64,000 nucleotides of DNA from Bacteroides sp. (GCF_030151085.1 NZ_JASLER010000053.1:23238-87237); one strand, 5' to 3'. Counted from the stretch's first letter, positions 24,660 to 32,374 are shown. The notes: generated by a model from the sequence alone, not told the origin. Translations and numbers: made by a program.

Positions 24660-25286
24660 ATGGGAGAATATGGTAGGGAACAACAGAGACAATGCAAGAT
24701 TTTTATGTCTCATTCTAATAGGGAGAAAAATGGAAAATTTAGAGATAATAGGTCACAATTCGATTCTCAATTAAAATTGGTTAATTCCATTTCTAATGTT
24801 CGTCAATGTATGACAGTATCTGCAAGCATCAATATGGCATATAAGGATGGAGAGGCTAGTGGAAATATTGAAAAAGCAGTTACATCAGGTAATCCAACTC
24901 CAGCAGAGACTGAAGCTGGAATCAAGAAGCATCCTCAAACAAATAAGTTGTTAGATGGTTATGAAAAACCTGCAGATTTTCCCAATAATGACAAATTTTG
25001 CTGTGCAGAACCAAAAGTTTTAGGAATGGCAGTAAATGACTTATATACTAGATTTGGAGCAAGTCTCCCACCTATTATAGAAGATATTAATATAAAATCA
25101 ATAGTTTCTGAAATGACTCGAAGAGAAAAGGGACGTCCTATATACAATGACGGTTATTATGCTGGCTCTAATGATGTTGGTAAAGATATAAAAAGATGCA
25201 GAACATGTGTTACATTGTTAGGCGATGGCAACCCTGAAGTTACAAAAGACTATGGAGCCTCTGCTGATCAAGTATGGAATGAATAA
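24660..25286 (+). CDS. Putative zinc-dependent nucleic-acid deaminase-like protein (YwqJ-like)
   Basis: The ATG at 24660 follows the promoter at 24566-24635 and gives 208 aa. The frame is open to 24480, but that part overlaps the terminator and promoter. Residues C115-A116-E117 in CCAEPKVLGMA and C180-x-x-C183 in KRCRTCVTLL have the order and spacing of the (H/C)AE and CxxC zinc signatures of the deaminase superfamily. CAEPK is typical of YwqJ-like toxin deaminases. The upstream half (GIKKHPQTNKLL, SINMAYKDGEASGNIEKAV) has no known domain. No secretion signal is visible. As a single gene in a prophage accessory region it may act inside the cell, for example on DNA, RNA or nucleotides. The activity is inferred. 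Confidence 0.55.
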   Translation: MGEYGREQQRQCKIFMSHSNREKNGKFRDNRSQFDSQLKLVNSISNVRQCMTVSASINMAYKDGEASGNIEKAVTSGNPTPAETEAGIKKHPQTNKLLDGYEKPADFPNNDKFCCAEPKVLGMAVNDLYTRFGASLPPIIEDINIKSIVSEMTRREKGRPIYNDGYYAGSNDVGKDIKRCRTCVTLLGDGNPEVTKDYGASADQVWNE

Positions 25287-25301
25287 ATCGAATGTAATAC
25301 T

Positions 25302-25766
25302 TTACTTCAAAATATATGCAGTTGTATACCTCCTTCTCCTCCTATTCTTTTTAATTGTATATGTTACAATACCCCACACAATGAAGTCGTTGTCTGCAGT
25401 AACTTTAATCGGTGGATAATCCGGATTGGACGGAACTAACCAAGCTGCATCCTTTTCTAATCGTACACGTTTTACTGTGAACTCTCCGTCGATAGCACAC
25501 ACTGCTAAATCATCATCCTGTAATTCGAGAGATTTATCAATAACAAGAATATCACCTTCTTCTATTCCTTCGTTCCTCATGGAGTCACCGACTACACGCC
25601 CATAGAATGTGCTAGCCGGATGTCTGATAAGTTCCTTGTTCAAGTCAATGGCTTGCTCCATGTAGTCCTGTGCCGGACTAGGAAAGCCTGCACGAATCCC
25701 TTCATCTGCATATTGCAATGGGAGACTTGTGGATAAATCTATGTTATGTATCTCTATTGTTTTCAT
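25302..25766 (-). CDS. umuD: UmuD-like autoproteolytic S24 protein without UmuC
   Basis: I chose the ATG at 25766 (154 aa); the frame extends 15 codons further. The self-cleavage site is A26-G27 (AGFPSPAQDY), the serine nucleophile is S62 (VVGDSM) and the general base is K99 (FTVKRV), spaced as in UmuD. UmuD proteins are cleaved in the SOS response and then work with UmuC in error-prone repair. No umuC follows; the deaminase-like gene converges from the other side 15 nt away. The tail (NRRRRRYTTAYILK) looks extended and basic. It could serve as an SOS sensor or regulator of the prophage; no helix-turn-helix is present. Confidence 0.87.
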   Translation of the reverse strand: MKTIEIHNIDLSTSLPLQYADEGIRAGFPSPAQDYMEQAIDLNKELIRHPASTFYGRVVGDSMRNEGIEEGDILVIDKSLELQDDDLAVCAIDGEFTVKRVRLEKDAAWLVPSNPDYPPIKVTADNDFIVWGIVTYTIKKNRRRRRYTTAYILK

Positions 25767-25793
25767 TGGTATAGATAAACAAAGAGCATTGAA

Positions 25794-25826
25794 TTTGGTT
25801 CTTTTTAGCAATAAATACTATCTTTG
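25794..25826 (+). promoter_or_regulatory. Plus-strand Bacteroides-type promoter divergent to umuD
   Basis: TTTG (25794-25797), 21 nt, then TATCTTTG (25819-25826). Only a very short frame (ATG at 25843, 11 codons) follows before the att site. Downstream, GTGCAAAT is repeated at 25887 and 25898, which could be integrase arm-type sites. The stretch 25767-25961 holds no gene that I can support. Confidence 0.5.
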
Positions 25827-25961
25827 TCCTAAAATAAATGCCATGACTTACGAAAATTTAGATGGTACAATTAATTAATAAAGAAAGTGCAAATTTGGTG
25901 CAAATAATTATATATGTAATGTATTTATCTGTTATTTAGTGAATTATATTTCTAAAATAAT

Positions 25962-26006
25962 GCTTCCCAAGCTGAGGGTCACGAGTTCGAACCTCGCTTG
26001 CCGCTC
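25962..26006 (+). repeat. Prophage attachment site: 3' part of tRNA-Gly(CCC)
   Basis: The sequence runs from GCTTCCCAAGC (anticodon CCC) through a T arm with TTCGAAC to the acceptor end TTGCCGCT. The 5' half of a tRNA is missing and the anticodon stem pairs for only 2 bp, so the homology begins in that stem. This is the usual scar left when a tyrosine integrase inserts an element into a tRNA gene. It places the right prophage boundary here and the intact tRNA and attL to the left of the window. Position 65 (C opposite A49) does not pair, so this displaced host copy has drifted or differed from the phage-borne copy. Confidence 0.85.
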
Positions 26007-26012
26007 GATATA

Positions 26013-26047
26013 AAAAAAGCGTTTACAAAAATTGTAAACGCTTTTTT
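26013..26047 (+). terminator. Intrinsic terminator of the original tRNA-Gly unit
   Basis: GCGTTTACAA (26019-26028), loop AAA, TTGTAAACGC (26032-26041), extended by A/T pairs and ending in TTTTTT. Probably the host terminator displaced together with the tRNA 3' end. Confidence 0.9.
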
Positions 26048-26303
26048 ATGCTGTTTATCTTATTTTGAATGAGGAATAATACCACAATTTACGCACATTT
26101 ATTCTTTTTCTTACCAATTCATATTGGGTAATTCTTCCCCATGTGTGGTACTCAGTTCCACATATTTCCACACATTTTTATTTCTATTGTTGTTTTCTAA
26201 TATGTTGTTGTATAACAGGTTATGTGTTTGTACGTATTGTGGCATATCGTTTGCCCTAATAGTTAATACAGAAACTAGATTTATTCACTTAAAACTTACG
26301 ATT

Positions 26304-26630
26304 ATGAAAAAAGTATTGGTAGCATTAGCGATGATTATGGGATTAGGCACTTCAGTAGCTTTCGCAGACGTAGCGTCAAGCATACAGTCAGTTGAACAAA
26401 CCCAGCAAGATTCTCAGGATGAGTTTACAAAAATAGATGTAAAAGACTTGCCTCAAGCTGTTTTAGGATCTTTGGGTAAGAACTACGAAGGAGCTGTAAT
26501 AAAAGAAGCTTTCGTTTCTGAGAAAGAGGCCGGTAAGACTTATAAGGTTGTATTGACTATCACCAAGGAAGATCAATCTACTGAGGAAGTCACGGTTATT
26601 CTGAATGAAAAAGGTGAATCTGTAGAATAA
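26304..26630 (+). CDS. Secreted PepSY-like protein
   Basis: The ATG at 26304 gives 108 aa with a clear signal peptide (MKKVLVALAMIMGLGTSVAFA, cleavage near residue 21). The mature part TKIDVKDLPQAVLGSLGKNYEGAVIKEAFVSE, then KTYKVVLTITKEDQSTEEVTVILNEKGE, has the helix plus beta-sheet pattern of PepSY-like (DUF2874) periplasmic proteins common in Bacteroides. Their function is largely unknown; some inhibit or sense periplasmic proteins. It is the first host gene right of the att site and is followed by a terminator. The preceding 256 nt (26048-26303) carry no gene I can support. Confidence 0.8.
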   Translation: MKKVLVALAMIMGLGTSVAFADVASSIQSVEQTQQDSQDEFTKIDVKDLPQAVLGSLGKNYEGAVIKEAFVSEKEAGKTYKVVLTITKEDQSTEEVTVILNEKGESVE

Positions 26631-26700
26631 TGACTCTCTAGGGTTCGGCATCCGTTTATAAAGATGAATTGAGATGCTTTTCATGTCTATTTTATTAATG

Positions 26701-26736
26701 CGGAAAGGGGCGGCTGAATAAAGCCGCCTTTTTCCG
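26701..26736 (+). terminator. Intrinsic terminator
   Basis: CGGAAAGGGGCGGCT pairs with AGCCGCCTTTTTCCG around a short loop (core GGCGGCT/AGCCGCC), with a T-rich 3' arm. Ends the PepSY-like unit. Confidence 0.75.
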
Positions 26737-26753
26737 TTCATTCCCTTATTTTT

Positions 26754-26850
26754 GCTGTTCACACCCCATTTCGTGTCGTTCAGAAAGTTATTTTGCTCAT
26801 TAATTTTTTATCTTTATCCACACCCTAATTGTATGTGTTATGACAAAATA
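26754..26850 (+). promoter_or_regulatory. Decayed copy of the paired-repeat promoter, host side of att
   Basis: GCTGTTCA (26754) and GTCGTTCA (26775) are spaced 21 bp, followed by TTTG (26792-26795) and TATCTTTA (26809-26816), only 13 nt apart instead of 20. At 26839 an ATG opens a frame MTKYGKNKESN that stops after 11 codons. It resembles the start of the deaminase-like gene (MGEYGREQQR) and its leader. The stretch 26631-26926 is otherwise empty. This looks like a remnant of a former related insertion. Confidence 0.5.
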
Positions 26851-26926
26851 TGGAAAAAACAAAGAAAGCAATTGAGCAGAGTTATCAAGATGCTGTCTTA
26901 ATTAACTTGAAGTAATGGAAACATAT

Positions 26927-27391
26927 TTAATTGTATAGAAGTATGTAACCGTTTAAGTACGTAGCAAAATAAATCCAAATCATATATGGCCAAAATAGGA
27001 TTGAACTGATTTTTCTCACAGGATAGGTTTTTACTACATATATAGTAACACAGATATCTAATATCAGAATATCAATAAAGCCTAATAGTGGATTTTGTAA
27101 ATAGAAAAACAGAATGCTCCATGCAAAATTAAAAAATAATTGTATGCAGAATAATTTGCCTAATTGCCTTTTCTTTGTAGAATCTGAGATATAAATAATT
27201 CCTATTGATATTCCCATGCACAGATAGATAATACTCCATGCTATCGGAAATGCAATATTAGGTGGTGTCAAGCTTGATTTATCAAGTAACGGGTACCACT
27301 CATTAATGGCATCGTGTTGAAAATAACTTGCTGTTAACCCGATAAAGAAACATGCTATGATCGGGATTAATATTGCTAATATTTTTTTCAT
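26927..27391 (-). CDS. tspO: TspO/MBR family protein
   Basis: The 154-aa membrane protein has five predicted hydrophobic helices and the family signatures SSLTPPNIAFPIAWSIIYLCMGIS (W-x-P region) and FFNFAWSILFFYLQNPLLGFIDILIL. The end is WPYMIWIYFATYLNGYILLYN, the conserved fifth helix with AxYLN. TspO proteins bind porphyrins and other hydrophobic ligands and act in stress and tetrapyrrole control. It is a single gene on the minus strand between plus-strand neighbours. The 278 nt upstream (27392-27669) hold the promoter for the DUF4373 gene on the other strand. Confidence 0.92.
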   Translation of the reverse strand: MKKILAILIPIIACFFIGLTASYFQHDAINEWYPLLDKSSLTPPNIAFPIAWSIIYLCMGISIGIIYISDSTKKRQLGKLFCIQLFFNFAWSILFFYLQNPLLGFIDILILDICVTIYVVKTYPVRKISSILFWPYMIWIYFATYLNGYILLYN

Positions 27392-27592
27392 ATTTCTATT
27401 TTATTGATCTAAATTACTTAACAATTTAAAGGTTGATCTTGTTGTAAGCTATCCCTTCTTATTTGATATGTAAAAAATGTGAAAAAACGACACATTTTAC
27501 CAAAGTATGCCTTAGCCCCTGATTTTAGAGGTTAAACCCTTCTACAAGTTTTCTGAGAGGGGGGAAAAGTGCCTCAAACCTATGAAAGTCCA

Positions 27593-27624
27593 TTTGTGCA
27601 TCAAAAGCGTTTGTCGTACCTTTG
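27593..27624 (+). promoter_or_regulatory. Consensus Bacteroides promoter before the DUF4373 gene
   Basis: TTTG (27593-27596), exactly 20 nt, TACCTTTG (27617-27624): a full match to the -33/-7 consensus. The ATG at 27670 is 46 nt downstream. Confidence 0.8.
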
Positions 27625-27669
27625 AGATACAATGAAAAGAAAGTGTAAGTGCTTAAAAAACAAATCAGT

Positions 27670-28302
27670 ATGAATAGAAATTTTTATCTTCAATATCCGC
27701 TTATGGCCATGTGCGACTCCCGCATGGAGAATCTATTAGATAAAGAAGGCTTCAAAGGTTTAGGTGCTTATTGGATTATTATAGAAAAGCTGGAGATGCT
27801 GCCCCAACCGTATGCCCAGTTTGAATACCTCCGTCCATTTTGTAAAAGTATGAAAGTATCTTTCGCTTATATAAAGAAAATCATCCTGAATTATGAACTT
27901 TTCAGTATATACGAAGATGGATATTTCGAATCCGAAGAGCTAAATCCTCCACGTAAAAAAGAGCAAAAAACATCCAAAAATGTTCCGGAAAATGCTGATT
28001 CCGAGCCAAAAAATGACGAAAATAGGCGAAAAGTGTCGTTAAATAAAGCTAAATTCGAACAAAACAATTCGGATAACAGTCTGAAAAATGGAGTTTTAGC
28101 AAAAAATGACACTAATACTAATAAAGAGAATATAAAAGATAAAATAACAACAGCAACAACAGAAGAAAAAGAAGAAACTGCTGTTGCTGCTGATGATATT
28201 TTGTTGAGTTCAGAAACCGATGACGGCAAAAAAACAAAGCGCTATTGGGCATACCGAAAGCGAGGGGAGGAGTGTGCTCGATTTGCACGGTATTTGCAAT
28301 GA
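27670..28302 (+). CDS. DUF4373 (Lin1244/Lin1753-like N-terminal) domain protein
   Basis: I chose the ATG at 27670 (210 aa); a GTG at 27649 is possible. The start NRNFYLQYPLMAMCDSRMENLLDKEGFKGLGAYWIIIEKL matches the domain found in phage and chromosomal proteins, often thought to help replication. A coil-rich, poorly conserved middle (PPRKKEQKTSKNVPENADSEPKNDENRRKVSLNKAKFEQNN) and the end KRYWAYRKRGEECARFARYLQ follow. Its origin may be mobile-element-derived. The stop at 28300-28302 overlaps the beginning of a repeat array. Function unknown. Confidence 0.78.
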   Translation: MNRNFYLQYPLMAMCDSRMENLLDKEGFKGLGAYWIIIEKLEMLPQPYAQFEYLRPFCKSMKVSFAYIKKIILNYELFSIYEDGYFESEELNPPRKKEQKTSKNVPENADSEPKNDENRRKVSLNKAKFEQNNSDNSLKNGVLAKNDTNTNKENIKDKITTATTEEKEETAVAADDILLSSETDDGKKTKRYWAYRKRGEECARFARYLQ

Positions 28303-28460
28303 CGCACTTCACCGTCACGAATGACGCAATTCATCAGCCCAAACCACGCAGCTCATCACCTCCGAAATGTGTCATTGGAAGTACTTAGCTTCGTCATTGC
28401 GAGAACTGAGCTGTGTCATTGGAGACGGTGAGTTGCGTCATTTCACCACTGATGATTTAG
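28299..28460. repeat. Array of imperfect ~22-bp units in two orientations
   Basis: Units built on ATGACGCAnTTCA (28299, 28321 and a weaker one near 28343) are followed by units of the opposite sense, with TGTGTCATTGG or TTCGTCATTG or TGCGTCATTT, near 28366, 28390, 28412 and 28434. The outer arms 28299-28316 and 28424-28441 are near-perfect reverse complements (16 of 18). No gene lies here. A transcript would fold into a long imperfect hairpin. Confidence 0.65.
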
Positions 28461-28513
28461 CTTATTCTTTCAAAATACTGCCTAATTTTCAAATAGATTT
28501 CCTTTAAAATTTG

Positions 28514-28521
28514 TACTTTTG
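28514..28521 (+). promoter_or_regulatory. -7 box before proS
   Basis: TACTTTTG matches TAnnTTTG and lies 46 nt before the proS ATG. The -33 element is weak. Confidence 0.6.
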
Positions 28522-28567
28522 CGCTTTGTTTGAAGAAAACATTGAAAAACTTTAAAAACGAAATAGA

Positions 28568-30061
28568 ATGGCAGTAGAATTAAAAGACCTGACCAAACGC
28601 AGTGAGAACTATTCTCAGTGGTACAATGAATTGGTAGTGAAGGCCGATTTGGCAGAACAATCGGCTGTGCGTGGATGTATGGTGATTAAGCCTTACGGAT
28701 ATGCTATTTGGGAGAAAATGCAACGTCAACTAGACGATATGTTCAAGGAAACGGGACATGTTAATGCTTATTTCCCCTTGCTTATTCCGAAATCATTCCT
28801 CAGCCGTGAAGCAGAGCACGTAGAAGGTTTTGCCAAAGAATGTGCTGTTGTAACGCATTATCGTTTGAAGAACGACCCCAATGGTGGTGGAGTTGTGGTA
28901 GACCCTGCCGCTAAGTTGGAAGAAGAATTGATTATTCGCCCAACTTCCGAAACCATCATCTGGAACACTTATAAAAACTGGATCAATTCCTATCGTGACC
29001 TGCCTATTTTGTGTAACCAGTGGGCAAACGTATTCCGTTGGGAAATGCGTACACGTTTGTTCTTGCGTACAGCTGAGTTCTTGTGGCAGGAAGGTCATAC
29101 AGCTCATGCTACCCGTGAAGAAGCTGAAGAAGAAGCAGTAAGAATGCTGAATGTCTATGGCGAATTTGCAGAGAAATACATGGCAGTGCCGGTTGTAAAG
29201 GGTGTGAAGTCTGCTAATGAACGTTTTGCAGGTGCACTCAATACCTATACTATTGAAGCTATGATGCAGGATGGTAAGGCATTGCAGAGCGGTACTTCTC
29301 ATTTCTTAGGTCAAAACTTCGCCAAAGCATTTGATGTACAGTTTGTGAACAAAGAAAATAAGCAAGAGTATGTTTGGGCTACCTCTTGGGGTGTTTCCAC
29401 TCGTCTGATGGGTGCTTTGATTATGACGCATTCCGATGATAACGGTCTGGTATTACCTCCGCACTTGGCTCCGATACAAGTGGTGATTGTGCCTATCTAT
29501 AAGAATGCGGAAATGTTGGCTAAGATTGACGAAAAAGTGGCTGGTATTGTTGCTAAACTGAAGTCAATGGGCATTTCTGTGAAGTATGATAATGCAGATA
29601 ATAAACGTCCGGGCTTCAAATTTGCCGATTATGAAGTAAAGGGTGTTCCTGTACGTCTGGTGATGGGTGGTCGTGATTTGGAAAATAACACGATGGAAGT
29701 TATGCGCCGTGATACATTGGAGAAAGAAACTCGTACTTGCGATGGCATTGAAGAATATGTAAGAGACTTGCTCGAAGAAATCCAGGCAAATATCTTTAAG
29801 AAAGCGCTTGATTATCGTACCAATCGTACGATAAGTGTAGATAGCTACGATGAATTCAAGGAAAAGATTGAAGAAGGCGGATTTATCTTGGCTCATTGGG
29901 ACGGTACTACCGAAACTGAGGAGAGAATTAAGGAAGAAACTAAAGCAACTATTCGTTGTATTCCTTTGGATTCTTATTTGCCGGGCGATAAAGAACCGGG
30001 TAAATGTATGGTTACCGGTAAACCATCTGAATGCCGCGTGATTTTTGCACGTTCTTATTAA
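28568..30061 (+). CDS. proS: Prolyl-tRNA synthetase, archaeal/eukaryotic type
   Basis: This class II synthetase charges tRNA-Pro with proline. The 497-aa length and lack of the bacterial editing insertion place it in the shorter, archaeal-like group (ProS type 3), usual for Bacteroides. Motif 1 lies around KPYGYAIWEKMQRQLDDMF, motif 2 around WRWEMRTR-like FRWEMRTRLFLRTAEFLWQEGHTAH (residues 158-182), motif 3 near GLVLPPHLAP (residue 297). The anticodon-binding domain is QVVIVPIYK onward, and the protein ends in the family's C-terminal Tyr (ARSY). A terminator follows at 30083-30117. Confidence 0.97.
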   Translation: MAVELKDLTKRSENYSQWYNELVVKADLAEQSAVRGCMVIKPYGYAIWEKMQRQLDDMFKETGHVNAYFPLLIPKSFLSREAEHVEGFAKECAVVTHYRLKNDPNGGGVVVDPAAKLEEELIIRPTSETIIWNTYKNWINSYRDLPILCNQWANVFRWEMRTRLFLRTAEFLWQEGHTAHATREEAEEEAVRMLNVYGEFAEKYMAVPVVKGVKSANERFAGALNTYTIEAMMQDGKALQSGTSHFLGQNFAKAFDVQFVNKENKQEYVWATSWGVSTRLMGALIMTHSDDNGLVLPPHLAPIQVVIVPIYKNAEMLAKIDEKVAGIVAKLKSMGISVKYDNADNKRPGFKFADYEVKGVPVRLVMGGRDLENNTMEVMRRDTLEKETRTCDGIEEYVRDLLEEIQANIFKKALDYRTNRTISVDSYDEFKEKIEEGGFILAHWDGTTETEERIKEETKATIRCIPLDSYLPGDKEPGKCMVTGKPSECRVIFARSY

Positions 30062-30082
30062 TAAGAATATAGAATTACAAGA

Positions 30083-30117
30083 GGGGAGTTATTGCTTGGC
30101 AATGCTCCCCTTTTTTT
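30083..30117 (+). terminator. Intrinsic terminator after proS
   Basis: GGGGAG (30083-30088) and CTCCCC (30105-30110) with an inner ATTGC/GCAAT stem, followed by seven T. Confidence 0.9.
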
Positions 30118-30133
30118 AAAACGATTACTCCTT

Positions 30134-31120
30134 ATGGATGAAAACCTTTTGAAACAAAAAATCCAACGTTGGATTGTATCTGTATCCGTACTTATACTTG
30201 TTGGCAAATTCATTGCTTTTTATATTACTAATTCCGTAGGTATTCTGACAGACGCTATGGAAAGCATTGTGAATGTTGTTGCCGGATTCATTAGTCTCTA
30301 CAGTATACACTGGGCTTCACGGCCGAAAGATAAGGAACATCCTTTCGGTCACGGAAAGATGGAACTCATTTCTGCATCCATTGAAGGTTTGCTTATTTCC
30401 ATTGCAGGAGGATTGATTATCTACGAAGGAATACAACGATTGTTTTCACCTGCCGAAATCGAAAAACTGGATTTGGGTATTTGGGTAATTGCAATTGCCG
30501 GGTTGATGAATTATCTGATGGGGTGGTATAGTATCAGGATGGGAAAGAAATATCAGTCTATGGCATTGATAGCAGGAGGAAAACATTTGCAATCGGATAC
30601 CTATTCTACTATTGGTCTTGTAGTAGGTCTATTGCTACTTTATTATACAGGTATTACTTGGATAGATAGTGCTCTGGCTTTAGTATTCGGTGGAATTATT
30701 ATTCTGACGGGTATCTCAATATTAAGAAAAACGATTGCTAATCTTCTAGATAAAGCGGATGATGAGGTCTTGAATAGCATGGCGCAAAGCATTAACGAGC
30801 ATCGTCAACCCGATTGGATAGATGTTCATAATACCAAAGCTATAAAATATGGTAGTTTTCTCTATATAGATTGTGACTTAACTCTACCATGGTATTACAA
30901 TATTATAGAAAGCCATCAGGCTTGCGAGAATCTGAAAACCGCATTGGTTTCTAACTTATCTGATAAAATTCAAATTTCCATTCATTCGGACCCATGCATG
31001 ATGAAGCATTGCGAGCATTGTGAAATGAGTGATTGTACTTCCAGAATAACTCCTTTTGAAGCATTAGAAAGTATCACTTTGTCAAATATCATAGAGAGTG
31101 ATGAAGAACGGAATGAATAA
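30134..31120 (+). CDS. Cation diffusion facilitator family transporter
   Basis: I chose the ATG at 30134 (328 aa), 16 nt after the proS terminator; the open frame extends 14 codons into the terminator. It is an inner-membrane divalent-cation/proton antiporter (zinc, iron, cobalt or manganese). Transmembrane segments begin at WIVSVSVLILVGKFIAFYI. The metal site is likely HxxxD in LTDAMESIVNVVAG (D36) and HLQSDTYST (H and D around residue 158). The C-terminal cytoplasmic domain (LLDKADDEVL to ISIHSDPCMMKHCEHCEMSDC) carries a Cys/His-rich tail that could bind metal. It is a single gene. Confidence 0.9.
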   Translation: MDENLLKQKIQRWIVSVSVLILVGKFIAFYITNSVGILTDAMESIVNVVAGFISLYSIHWASRPKDKEHPFGHGKMELISASIEGLLISIAGGLIIYEGIQRLFSPAEIEKLDLGIWVIAIAGLMNYLMGWYSIRMGKKYQSMALIAGGKHLQSDTYSTIGLVVGLLLLYYTGITWIDSALALVFGGIIILTGISILRKTIANLLDKADDEVLNSMAQSINEHRQPDWIDVHNTKAIKYGSFLYIDCDLTLPWYYNIIESHQACENLKTALVSNLSDKIQISIHSDPCMMKHCEHCEMSDCTSRITPFEALESITLSNIIESDEERNE

Positions 31121-31206
31121 AGTTACAGTATTGTAACTTCTTATACATTCCATTGAAACAACTTCCGGTCATCTTTGCAGTGTAAAAAAAATAAAGAAGA
31201 CCGAAT

Positions 31207-31389
31207 ATGAAACTGAACAGAAATGACTATACCGTAGAGGCGGCAGCCGGCGGTGGTTTTAACGCTTATTTTTTGAATAACTTGTTATGCAGTGCATACG
31301 GCGAAACACCCGACGAAGCTTGCGATAACCTGGAACTGATTGTTGACGATTTTGTCAGTGATATGTATATGGTTGAAGAATTTGTCTGA
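31207..31389 (+). CDS. Small HicB-like protein
   Basis: The 60-aa protein MKLNRNDYTVEAAAGGGFNAYF...CSAYGETPDEACDNLELIVDDFV has the strand-strand-helix pattern of HicB-fold antitoxin-like domains (GxTxxEAxxN becomes GETPDEACDN). It has no DNA-binding part and no HicA neighbour, so it is a stand-alone relative, not a clear toxin-antitoxin half. CATCTTTG at about 31171, close to the Bacteroides -7 box, is upstream. The 180 nt to the next gene (31390-31569) show nothing I can name. Confidence 0.7.
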   Translation: MKLNRNDYTVEAAAGGGFNAYFLNNLLCSAYGETPDEACDNLELIVDDFVSDMYMVEEFV

Positions 31390-31569
31390 TGCTTTGATTT
31401 TACACACGAACAAATTTATCTTTTTTACGTATTTATTCCATAGATTCTCTTGAAGTCATGCCTGTGAGATACCGGTGTGGCTTTTGTTATTATAACAGGA
31501 TTGTCATATCTTTTACATATCGGCGTAACATAGAAGAGCGACATTTGCAACAACAAAAATAGCAATACT

Positions 31570-32358
31570 ATGCGTTTACGTAAATTCTATTCTACCATTG
31601 TGCTTTCAGATATTCACCTGGGCACATCACACTCAAAAACAGTGGAAGTCAGTAACTTTTTAAAATCAGTCAATTGCAAGAGGTTGATACTAAATGGTGA
31701 TATCATTGACGGGTGGGCTTTGAAGAGGGGAGGCACCCGTAAATGGCAGTCCAAACATACTGACTTCTTCAAGGTAATTATGAAGATGATGGAAAAGCAA
31801 GGTACAGAGGTTATCTATGTCCGTGGAAACCACGATGATTTTCTGGATAGTCTTGCTCCAATGACTTTTTATAACGTTAAAATCGTAAAAGACTTTATTC
31901 ATGAAAGCCATGGCAAACGTTATTATGTTACTCATGGAGATATTTTCGATACCGTGACTACCCGCATGAAATGGCTGGCACAATTGGGTGGTGCAGGATA
32001 TGATTTCTTACTGTGGTTAAACCGCATCTACAATAACTATCGCACTCGGAAAGGCCTGCCTTACTATTCTTTGTCTCAAGCCATTAAACAAAAAGTAAAG
32101 TCCGCTGTTTCATATGTGTCAGATTTTGAAAAAGAATTGGTAAGGTTTGCTCAAACTCGCAAATGTGACGGAGTGATATGTGGACATATCCATCATCCTG
32201 CCAACCTTTACTATGGCGATATTCATTATTTGAATTCCGGCGATTGGGTAGAATCACTTTCTGCTTTGACAGAAGATGAAAATGGAAACTGGAATATCTT
32301 CCGCTTTGACGAAATGTTGATCGAGGAGCATACCGAAAGTGTTTCAGTTGCTTCATAA
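31570..32358 (+). CDS. LpxH-like metallophosphoesterase
   Basis: The 262-aa calcineurin-like phosphoesterase shows all metal-site motifs in order: D-x-H in SDIHLG (residues about 14-19), GD in LNGDIIDGW, GNHD in VRGNHDD, H in THGDIFD and GHxH in CGHIHHP. This arrangement is that of UDP-2,3-diacylglucosamine diphosphatase-like enzymes, which act in lipid A synthesis at the membrane. The gene immediately downstream encodes a glycosyltransferase, 16 nt away, so the pair could process a glycolipid. The exact substrate cannot be read from the sequence. Confidence 0.88.
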   Translation: MRLRKFYSTIVLSDIHLGTSHSKTVEVSNFLKSVNCKRLILNGDIIDGWALKRGGTRKWQSKHTDFFKVIMKMMEKQGTEVIYVRGNHDDFLDSLAPMTFYNVKIVKDFIHESHGKRYYVTHGDIFDTVTTRMKWLAQLGGAGYDFLLWLNRIYNNYRTRKGLPYYSLSQAIKQKVKSAVSYVSDFEKELVRFAQTRKCDGVICGHIHHPANLYYGDIHYLNSGDWVESLSALTEDENGNWNIFRFDEMLIEEHTESVSVAS

Positions 32359-32374
32359 CTAAAACTTAGAGCTT

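Noticed and set aside
26124..26303. Longer N-terminus for the PepSY-like protein
   Set aside because: It would bury a perfect signal peptide that starts at the ATG at 26304.
31207..31389. HicAB toxin-antitoxin system
   Set aside because: Only a HicB-like half without DNA-binding part is present; no HicA lies on either side.
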